From NCBI RefSeq assembly GCF_000244975.1, contig NZ_CM001440.1:248001-312000 (forward strand): a stretch of 64,000 nucleotides of DNA, read 5' to 3'. The notes beneath the pieces are model-generated. The model was not told the origin of the DNA. It worked only from the letters and a program-made list of their open reading frames with translations, and ran no database searches. This document shows, piece by piece, positions 58,127-64,000 of this stretch. A program made the translations under genes and the position numbers. Origin of the DNA: Saccharomonospora cyanea NA-134. GTDB taxonomy: Bacteria; Actinomycetota; Actinomycetes; Mycobacteriales; Pseudonocardiaceae. Positions within the stretch are counted from its first letter, which is position 1, and each line of letters opens with the position of its first letter.

Positions 58127-59422
58127 ATGGAGCAAACGAGGTCCACCGCCGTCCCGCTCGGCCCGCCGGGTGCGCTCGAACGGGAGGAGAGCAAGCGGCG
58201 GGGCCTGCGCAGGATGAAGTTGGTGGCGTTGAGCTTCCTGCTCGGCGCGACGGTGATCTTCCTGCTGGCCAGCTGGGCACAGGCCGCGGGTTGGCCCGGC
58301 TGGGTCGGCTACGTCCGCGCTGCCGCCGAGGCCGGCATGGTGGGCGCGCTCGCCGACTGGTTCGCGGTCACCGCGCTGTTCCGGCATCCGCTGGGACTGA
58401 AGATCCCGCACACCGCGATCATCCCGAACAAGAAGAACGTGCTGGGCAGCAGTCTCGGTGACTTCGTGGGCACGAACTTCCTCGCGGAGTCGGTGGTGCG
58501 CGACAAGCTCCGCAGGGTGGAGACGTCGAGGAGGGTCGGCGAGTGGTTGGCCAAACCCGAGAACGCGGAGCGGGTGACGGCGGAGGTGGCCACCGTCGTG
58601 CGCGGTGCCGTGACGGTGCTGCGCGACGAGGACGTGCAGGCCGTCATGGAGCAGGCGGTCGTGAAACGCGTCCTCGACCAGCAGTGGGGGCCGCCGCTGG
58701 GCAAGCTGCTGCAGCAGGTGCTGGCCGACGGTGCGCACTACCGCCTGGTGGACCTCGTCGTGGACCGGGCCTACGAGTGGGTGCGTGACAACCACGAGAC
58801 GGTGTTGCGGGTGGTGTCGGACCGGGCGCCGTCGTGGTCGCCGAGATTCGTCGACACGATGCTCGCCGACAGGGTCTACGGCGAGGTGCTGTCGTTCGCG
58901 TGGGCGGTGAAGACGGACGTCAACCATCCGATGCGGCTGGCGCTGGACCGCTTCCTCGCCGAGTTCGCGGGTGACCTGCAGAAGGACCCGGACACGATGT
59001 CGCGGGCGGAGGCGGTCAAGCAGCAGCTGGTGGAGCACCCCGAGGTGCGCAAGGTGATCGACTCGGCGTGGACGACGGCGAAGGAGATGTTGCTGGCCGC
59101 CGCCGAGGACCCGTCGAGCGAGCTGCGCAGGAGGGTGTCCACCGGACTGGCGTCGCTGGGCGGGCGGCTGCAGTCGGACGCCGCGCTGTCGGCGAAGGTC
59201 GACGGCTGGGTGGAAGGTGCGGCGGCGTACGTCGTGACGCACTACTCGGACGAGATCACCACCATCATCACCGACACGGTCGAGCGCTGGGACGCCGAGG
59301 AGACCTCTCGCAAGATCGAACTCCAGGTGGGTCGCGACCTGCAGTTCATCCGGATCAACGGCACCGTGGTGGGCGCGCTGGCCGGACTGGTGATCTACGC
59401 GGTGGCGCAGGCGCTGTTCTGA
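58127..59422 (+). CDS. DUF445 membrane-anchored protein
   Basis: The 431-residue protein has a first membrane helix (ALSFLLGATVIFLLASWAQA), then the DUF445 signature AAEAGMVGALADWFAVTALF and RHPLGLKIPHTAIIPNKKN, long helical repeats, and a C-terminal hydrophobic helix (VVGALAGLVIYAVAQALF). Such proteins are probably envelope-tethered; function is unknown. It is divergent from dapC. Confidence 0.9.
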   Translation: MEQTRSTAVPLGPPGALEREESKRRGLRRMKLVALSFLLGATVIFLLASWAQAAGWPGWVGYVRAAAEAGMVGALADWFAVTALFRHPLGLKIPHTAIIPNKKNVLGSSLGDFVGTNFLAESVVRDKLRRVETSRRVGEWLAKPENAERVTAEVATVVRGAVTVLRDEDVQAVMEQAVVKRVLDQQWGPPLGKLLQQVLADGAHYRLVDLVVDRAYEWVRDNHETVLRVVSDRAPSWSPRFVDTMLADRVYGEVLSFAWAVKTDVNHPMRLALDRFLAEFAGDLQKDPDTMSRAEAVKQQLVEHPEVRKVIDSAWTTAKEMLLAAAEDPSSELRRRVSTGLASLGGRLQSDAALSAKVDGWVEGAAAYVVTHYSDEITTIITDTVERWDAEETSRKIELQVGRDLQFIRINGTVVGALAGLVIYAVAQALF

Positions 59423-59495
59423 GACCGCGTGGTTGCCCGTCCGAGGCGGCTCGACCGGGTGAAGTTATCCACAGATCGGGGAGTTATCCACCGGG

Positions 59496-59993
59496 TTATC
59501 CACAGGATTGCTCCATGTGGGTGGTGGATGGTGTGGAGCGCTGCCGGAACGCCCGCGCCTTCTGCCGGTTGCCGCAGACGCGCATCGAGCACCACGTGCG
59601 CGACCGGTTGCGGGACCTGTCGTGGAATGCCCAGCGGCAGTCGTCGGCCGGGCAGATCTTGACGCGCCCCCACTCGCCGAGTGCGGTGAGCCGCGCGGCG
59701 GCGGCGTACACGGCCGCCACGGCGGTGTACGCCTCGAACACCACGCCGTCCACCGAGGGTGACGCCCGCACGCTTATGTGGACGGCGGGGGCGGTGTCCC
59801 CGTCCGCCTCGCGGTCCCCGGTGGCGGCACGGAGCGCCTCGCGGGCGCGCACGGCTTCCGGCAACGGGTCGGCGGTCAGTCCTCGTGCGGCGGCCCAGGC
59901 TTCCCAGTCCCTCTCCCCGCGCAGCACGTCCGTGCCCGCCTCGACGTCCCGCGTGTTGAGGAAGTCCAGCACCAGGGACACGTCGGGATCCAC
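59496..59993 (-). CDS. CGNR zinc-finger (ABATE) regulator
   Basis: The 165-residue protein has an N-terminal ABATE domain (LVLDFLNTRDVEAG ... LTALGEWGRVKICPADDC) and a C-terminal CGNR finger (WCSMRVCGNRQKARAF), with Cys pair CPADDC. These are stress-related DNA-binding regulators of actinobacteria. GTG 59993 is used. It is divergent from the VOC gene at 60067. Confidence 0.88.
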   Translation of the reverse strand: MDPDVSLVLDFLNTRDVEAGTDVLRGERDWEAWAAARGLTADPLPEAVRAREALRAATGDREADGDTAPAVHISVRASPSVDGVVFEAYTAVAAVYAAAARLTALGEWGRVKICPADDCRWAFHDRSRNRSRTWCSMRVCGNRQKARAFRQRSTPSTTHMEQSCG

Positions 59994-60066
59994 GGCGCCA
60001 GTGTAAGTCGGTTGCCGACTCGGTGGATAACCACCATACTTCGTTCACTGGTTACTGGGAGGTGCG

Positions 60067-60450
60067 ATGAGTGCTTCGATCAAGTTGGACTGCGTGGTGC
60101 TGGACTGCCCCGACCCGGTCGGCTTGGCCCGCTTCTACGGCGAGTTGCTGGGCTGGAAGGTCGACGACCCCGTCGGCGACCCGGACGACGGCGGGTGGGT
60201 GACGCTGCGGAACCCGGACGGCGGTGTACACCTGGCCTTCCAGCGGGACCCCGACTTCAAGGCCCCGACCTGGCCGTCCAGCGAACGGCCGCAGATGCTC
60301 CACCTCGACCTCCACGTGGCGGACTACGAGACCCACCACAGGCGGGCGTTGGAACTCGGCGCGACGGTGTTGCAGGACCAGGCCGCCACTTTCACGGTCT
60401 ACGCCGACCCGGCCGGGCACCCGTTCTGCTTGTGTCAGAACGAGATCTGA
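60067..60450 (+). CDS. VOC (glyoxalase-like) superfamily protein
   Basis: This 127-residue protein has the two-half VOC layout (LDCVVLDCPDPVGLARFYGE, then MLHLDLHVADYETHHRRALE ... TVYADPAGHPFCL). Its metal ligands are only partly visible. GGGAGG precedes ATG 60067 at good spacing. It belongs to the glyoxalase/bleomycin-resistance/dioxygenase group. Confidence 0.88.
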   Translation: MSASIKLDCVVLDCPDPVGLARFYGELLGWKVDDPVGDPDDGGWVTLRNPDGGVHLAFQRDPDFKAPTWPSSERPQMLHLDLHVADYETHHRRALELGATVLQDQAATFTVYADPAGHPFCLCQNEI

Positions 60451-60453
60451 GGC

Positions 60454-60498
60454 TATACACAGGGTGTATACAGCGGCGCTACACACCATGTGTATAGT
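60454..60498. promoter_or_regulatory. Twin operators on a leaderless promoter
   Basis: TATACAC-AGG-GTGTATA (60454-60470) and TACACA-CCA-TGTGTA (60480-60494) are inverted repeats sharing half-site TACAC. TATAGT (60493-60498) is a good -10 element nine bases before the ATG at 60508, which predicts a leaderless mRNA. Both operators would cover the promoter. Confidence 0.7.
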
Positions 60499-60507
60499 GC
60501 CGCTCGC

Positions 60508-62445
60508 ATGAGGGTGCTCTCCGATTTCCTGCTCGGGGTCCGGCTGGCCTTCGGCTCAGGTCGCTTGCGTGGGGTCGCAATGGTCCGGACCTCGCTCACA
60601 GCGGTCGGTATCGGGCTCGCGGTGGCCGGACTGCTGCTGGTGTTCGGGGCCTTCAACGGGCTGCAGGAACGCCTCGACCGGATCGGCGCCCGGACCCCGG
60701 TCGAGGCCGAGGCGGGTGAGCCCGTCCTCGACTACCTCTCCGTGCCGTCGTACTACCGGGACAGGGAGCTCACCGCGGTCTACCTGGAACCGAGGCACGA
60801 GGACGCTCCGGTGCCACCGGGACTCGGCGGCGTCCCCGCGCAGGGGCAGGCCGTGGTGTCCCCGGCCTTGGCCGAGCTGCTCGACTCCGACGAGGGTGCG
60901 CTGCTGCGTCCGCGTTTCACCGATCTGAAGATCGTCGGCATCATCGCCGAAGAGGGCGTGGCCGAGCCGGACGAGCTCTGGTACTACGTCGGTGGCCAGG
61001 GCCTACGGGAGGCTTGGAGCACCGTGGCGGTGGGGGACTTCGGGGTGCCGGTGAACCCCCTCGCTCTCGGGCCGTTCTGGACGGTCGTGCAGATCATCGT
61101 GGGCGCGGTGCTGGTGAGCCCGCTGCTCGTCCTCATCACGTCCAGCAGCAGACTCGCGAGCGCGGACAACGAGCGGCGACTGTCGGCCGTCCGCCTCGTG
61201 GGTGCCGACGCGGCCCAGATCAGACGGATCGCCGCCGCGGAATCCGTCGTGGGCGCCGGAGCGGGGCTCGTGCTCGCGGTGGGGTTCTTCTTCGCGGGTC
61301 GCCCACTCATCGCCGCAGCGAATCTCGGTGGGCTCACCCTGTACCCGGAGGCGCTGGTGCCGGCCTGGGAGATCGTGGTCGCCGTGGCGGTGCTGGCGCC
61401 GCTGCTGGCCGTCGGCTCCGCGCTCTTCGGGCTGCGGGACGTGATCGTGGAGCCGTACGGCGTCGTACGCGACAGCGAGTCCGTGCCCCGGCGCGGGCGG
61501 TGGCGCGTGACGCTCGTGGTGGTGGGTGTGGCGTTGTTCTTCCCCGACGTGTGGGGCGGGATGGAGCCGACGGGGGTCGCCGCCGCGTCGTGCGCGGGAG
61601 CGGGATCGATCCTGCTGCTGGTCGGTGTTCCGGTGCTGATGCCGTGGCTCACCGAACGCCTCGTCCGGCGCCTGCGCGGTGGCCCACCGTCCTGGCAACT
61701 GGGTGTGCGGCGCCTCCAGTTGGACGCCGGGACACCGGCGAGGGTGGTCGCAGGGATCACCGTGGTGCTCGCGGGAGCCGTGACCGTGCAGACCGTGTTC
61801 GGCGCCGTCACGGCACCCGAACGGCGGGAGGCGGAGACGGTCTCCGTGGTCACGGTGAGCGAGGGGGACGCCGAGGCCGTGCCGCTCGCGCTGTTGGGCG
61901 ACGTGCCCGGCCTGACACCGGTGAGCGAGGTCCGCTTCGCCGTGGATCCGGGTGTCCCGGACGCCGTGGAGCACCTCCGCAACGCGCTCGCGCCCCTGGG
62001 ATGGCGGGCACAGGTGTACTGGGAGGCCGACCGGGACGGCGCGGGGAACCCGACCGGCACCCTGAGGGTGCTGATCGGTACGGCTCTCGCCTTCACGCTG
62101 CTGCTCAGCGGCGGCAACCTCGTGGTCCTGACCAGTGCTCAGGTACTCCAGCGCCGCAGGGCCCTCGCGGCGTTGCGAGCGACCGGTGTGCCACGCGGCG
62201 TGCTGGGCCGTTCGTTGCTGTGGCAGAACGGAATCCCCGTGGTCGTGGGTGTCGGAGTCGCTTCGGGGGTCGGGGTGGGAGCGGCCGGGTTGCTCACGAG
62301 GCTGCTCGACACGCCGTTCCGTCTCGACTGGGGTGCCCTCGCCGCGTACGCGGTCACGGCCGTGGTCGTCGTCGGCGTCGTGACCGCAGCATCGGGGGTG
62401 GCTCTCAGAGCGGTCGAAGGGGAGACCTCGCTGCGCGGGGAGTAG
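60508..62445 (+). CDS. FtsX-like ABC permease without adjacent ATPase
   Basis: The 645-residue protein has an N-terminal helix, an extracellular domain, three helices (about 190-330), a second helical block and a C-terminal FtsX-like set of helices (GTALAFTLLLSGGNLVVLTS). It resembles the MacB/FtsX group, used for lipoprotein or peptide export and cell-envelope sensing. No ATPase gene lies next to it, so its partner must be elsewhere. ATG 60508 fits the leaderless promoter better than TTG/GTG codons upstream. Confidence 0.83.
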   Translation: MRVLSDFLLGVRLAFGSGRLRGVAMVRTSLTAVGIGLAVAGLLLVFGAFNGLQERLDRIGARTPVEAEAGEPVLDYLSVPSYYRDRELTAVYLEPRHEDAPVPPGLGGVPAQGQAVVSPALAELLDSDEGALLRPRFTDLKIVGIIAEEGVAEPDELWYYVGGQGLREAWSTVAVGDFGVPVNPLALGPFWTVVQIIVGAVLVSPLLVLITSSSRLASADNERRLSAVRLVGADAAQIRRIAAAESVVGAGAGLVLAVGFFFAGRPLIAAANLGGLTLYPEALVPAWEIVVAVAVLAPLLAVGSALFGLRDVIVEPYGVVRDSESVPRRGRWRVTLVVVGVALFFPDVWGGMEPTGVAAASCAGAGSILLLVGVPVLMPWLTERLVRRLRGGPPSWQLGVRRLQLDAGTPARVVAGITVVLAGAVTVQTVFGAVTAPERREAETVSVVTVSEGDAEAVPLALLGDVPGLTPVSEVRFAVDPGVPDAVEHLRNALAPLGWRAQVYWEADRDGAGNPTGTLRVLIGTALAFTLLLSGGNLVVLTSAQVLQRRRALAALRATGVPRGVLGRSLLWQNGIPVVVGVGVASGVGVGAAGLLTRLLDTPFRLDWGALAAYAVTAVVVVGVVTAASGVALRAVEGETSLRGE

Positions 62446-62490
62446 TGGTGTGGCTCCACCACGAGGCCGAAAGTGCGTAGGCTGTCGCTC

Positions 62491-62886
62491 GTGATCTGTC
62501 CCAAGTGCCAGAACGTGATGACGACGTTGGACAAGAACGGCATCCACATCGAGCAGTGCAGTGGCTGTCGGGGCATCTTTCTGGATCGGGGTGAACTCGA
62601 ACAGATCGTGAGCGCGGAGAACTCCTTCTACGGTTCCGCGCCCCCGCCGCCCTACAGCCCCGCCTCGCAGCCGCCGCCACCGCCCGTGGCGCCCACCCAG
62701 CACTACGGCGCTCACGGCCACTACGGCGACTCGCCGCGCCCCTACCGGGGCGGCCACGGTGGTCACTACGCGGACTCCCCGAGGCCGTACCGCGGCGGGC
62801 ATCACGACTCGCCGCGCCCGTACGGACACGGACACGGACACGGGCACCGGCGTAGGAAGAGCTTCCTGGAAAGCCTGTTCGACTGA
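62491..62886 (+). CDS. zf-TFIIB-type zinc-finger protein with His/Gly/Tyr-rich tail
   Basis: The 131-residue protein starts with VICPKCQNVMTT and EQCSGCRGIFLDRGELEQIV, a CxxC...CxxC zinc ribbon of the TFIIB-like family. The tail repeats SPRPYRGGH three times and ends in GHGHGHGHRRRK, so it is His-rich and may bind metal. GTG 62491 starts right at the zinc-finger. Confidence 0.85.
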   Translation: MICPKCQNVMTTLDKNGIHIEQCSGCRGIFLDRGELEQIVSAENSFYGSAPPPPYSPASQPPPPPVAPTQHYGAHGHYGDSPRPYRGGHGGHYADSPRPYRGGHHDSPRPYGHGHGHGHRRRKSFLESLFD

Positions 62887-62894
62887 CGCCGGAC

Positions 62895-63530
62895 GTGCTG
62901 GATCTCAAGATCTGCCCCGCCTGTGGCGACCGGGCGGAACTTCCCGTCGTCGAGGGGGAGCGGCTGGTGTGCGAGGTGTGCGGTCATCGCGCCGCGTTCC
63001 ACCGGCTGCCCCTGCTCGCTCTCACCGGGCCCAGCGGTGCGGGCAAGTCCACGGTGGGTCCCGAACTCGCGCGCCGGTTGTCGGGCGAGGTCGTGGTGCT
63101 GGAGCAGGACGTGCTCTGGACGGGGGCGCTGCGCGACGACGTGGACGGGCATCCCGCGTTCCGCTCGACGTGGTTGCGGATGGCGGCCATGATCCATCAG
63201 AGCGGCCGCCCGGTCGTGTTGTGCGGCACCGTCGTGCCGCCCGAGTTCGAGTCGTTGCCGGAGCGGGTGTTCTTCTCCGGCATCCACTACCTGGCGCTCG
63301 TCGCCGACTCCGACGTGCTGGCCCGCCGGTTGCGGGGCCGTCCGGCGTGGCGGGGCTGGGACGAGCCCCGGATCGTGGAGATGCTGGCGTTCAACGAATG
63401 GTTGCGTCAGGAAGGGCCGTCGATGTCTCCGCCGGTCGAGTTGTTCGACACCACCACCGTGCCGCTGGCCGACTCCGTGGAGCATGCGGAGAAGTGGGTG
63501 CGGCGGGTACTCGACGCGGGAACCGCCTGA
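62895..63530 (+). CDS. P-loop nucleotide kinase with N-terminal zinc ribbon
   Basis: The 211-residue protein has a zinc ribbon (CPACGDR ... CEVCGHR) and then P-loop LTGPSGAGKSTVG near residue 43-55, with DVLWTG and an Arg-rich lid (ARRLRGRPAWRGWD). It belongs to a shikimate/gluconate-kinase-like P-loop group. It starts 8 bp after the zinc-finger gene and may be co-transcribed with it. Confidence 0.82.
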   Translation: MLDLKICPACGDRAELPVVEGERLVCEVCGHRAAFHRLPLLALTGPSGAGKSTVGPELARRLSGEVVVLEQDVLWTGALRDDVDGHPAFRSTWLRMAAMIHQSGRPVVLCGTVVPPEFESLPERVFFSGIHYLALVADSDVLARRLRGRPAWRGWDEPRIVEMLAFNEWLRQEGPSMSPPVELFDTTTVPLADSVEHAEKWVRRVLDAGTA

Positions 63531-63535
63531 TCGAG

Positions 63536-63554
63536 TGCAAGCTGAGCGCTTGCA
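63536..63554. promoter_or_regulatory. Inverted repeat before the XRE regulator
   Basis: TGCAAGC-TGAGC-GCTTGCA is a perfect 7-bp inverted repeat with 5-bp spacer, 48 bp before the start of the XRE gene, and is a plausible autoregulatory site. Confidence 0.5.
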
Positions 63555-63602
63555 ATAGTTAGCACCCGGGCGTAGCGTCGATCTCGGAGGTGTGGGGACG
63601 TC

Positions 63603-64000
63603 ATGGAGCGGACGTCGGAGCGCGACGACCACGCGGGCGGCCCGATGGACCGGGTCGCCGATCTGGGAAAGGACATCGGCTCCTACATCCGGCAGCAGCG
63701 CAACAACGCCAAGATCTCGTTGCGGCAGCTCTCCAGGCTCGCCGGAGTGTCGAATCCTTACCTGAGCCAGATCGAACGGGGACTGCGCAAGCCGAGTGCG
63801 GAGATCCTGCAACAGATCGCCAAAGGGCTGCGCATCTCCGCCGAGGCGCTGTACGTGCAGGCGGGGATTCTCGATCATCCCGTCGGCGGTCCCGTGGTCG
63901 AAGCGGTCCGTGCCGACACCTCGCTGAGCGAGCGGCAGAAACAGGTGCTGCTCGATGTGTACGAGTCGTTCCGCCGGGAGAACCGGGGAACGACCCCCGC
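63603..64000 (+). CDS. XRE-family regulator, cut by window end
   Basis: The visible 132 codons encode an HTH (IRQQRNNAKISLRQLSRLAG ... NPYLSQIERGLRKPS, about 28-65) and part of the C-terminus (SEALYVQAGIL-like EALYVQAGIL). The sequence is very close to the regulator (Rv0474) placed before the heparin-binding hemagglutinin gene in mycobacteria. A similar neighbour may follow beyond the window. No stop is seen within the window. Confidence 0.85.
   Translation, partial: MERTSERDDHAGGPMDRVADLGKDIGSYIRQQRNNAKISLRQLSRLAGVSNPYLSQIERGLRKPSAEILQQIAKGLRISAEALYVQAGILDHPVGGPVVEAVRADTSLSERQKQVLLDVYESFRRENRGTTP

Noticed and set aside
63536-63590. CIRCE-like element (TTAGCAC half) before the XRE gene
   Set aside because: Only one half-site resembles CIRCE and the orientation and spacing do not match.

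Overview
The window is GC-rich DNA (roughly 70 % by eye) with frequent GTG starts, ATGA/GTGA stop-start overlaps and actinobacterial gene families: a conservon (CvnABCD), an MmpS-like protein, a DapC-type aminotransferase close to the mycobacterial enzyme, and a DUF742 protein. It most resembles a Pseudonocardiales chromosome such as Saccharomonospora or Amycolatopsis. The genus is inference.

Layout. 1-6.0 kb is a mobile-looking copper block: the 3' part of a P1B-type ATPase with an unusual CPD metal motif, a CueP-like copper lipoprotein, a three-gene tyrosine-recombinase cassette (recombinase, small HTH protein, recombinase) beside a remnant of the same recombinase family, and a methyltransferase. 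6.0-8.6 kb has lower GC and holds an unknown protein with an NPHAHR C-terminus, a terminase remnant and a frameshifted gene with a HEPN-like RNTVIH motif. 8.6-10.3 kb has two plasmid/ICE-type genes led by a 25-codon coupled ORF, and ends at the 3' half of a tRNA-Arg(ACG) gene, an apparent attachment site, followed by a hairpin terminator. 10.6-15.1 kb carries an intact Nudix gene and a frameshifted near-identical copy of it, a MarR regulator with a palindromic operator, VOC and DUF1963 proteins, and a shrunken relic of the 8.6-9.8 kb genes. It looks like the debris of repeated integrations at one locus.

15-24 kb is chromosomal accessory and housekeeping content: an epoxide-hydrolase-like lipoprotein, a methyltransferase divergent from an XRE-cupin regulator, an EamA exporter divergent from a LysR regulator, an asparagine synthetase whose glutaminase site has lost its cysteine, and a TetR regulator divergent from a luciferase-like oxidoreductase with two operators between them. 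24.5-29.7 kb is one operon for a metallophore: MFS exporter, binding lipoprotein, two FecCD permeases and an ATPase. Its leaderless promoter overlaps a Zur-like box, and no IdeR-like box is visible.

29.8-40.2 kb contains YdcF-like, MerR, ADP-ribosylglycohydrolase, release factor 3 and DoxX genes, then a decayed ABC exporter (three frameshifts) next to a response-regulator remnant, and an intact two-component system divergent from an MmpS-like gene. 40.4-44.5 kb is the conservon. 45.4-49.2 kb is glcDEF (glycolate oxidase). 49.4-54.3 kb has a P450 with an altered ExxR motif and a coupled small protein, a PP2C-like phosphatase divergent from an HTH plus Clp-N-domain pair sharing three operator half-sites, and membrane proteins. 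55.0-55.5 kb is a gene-free stretch full of hairpins. 55.5-64 kb has a low-complexity secreted protein, dapC, a DUF445 protein, a CGNR regulator, an FtsX-like permease behind twin operators on a leaderless promoter, a zinc-finger protein, a P-loop kinase and an XRE regulator cut by the window end.

A 21-nt tandem repeat family built on GTGTCCGCA occurs four times, each array starting within about ten bases of a stop codon.
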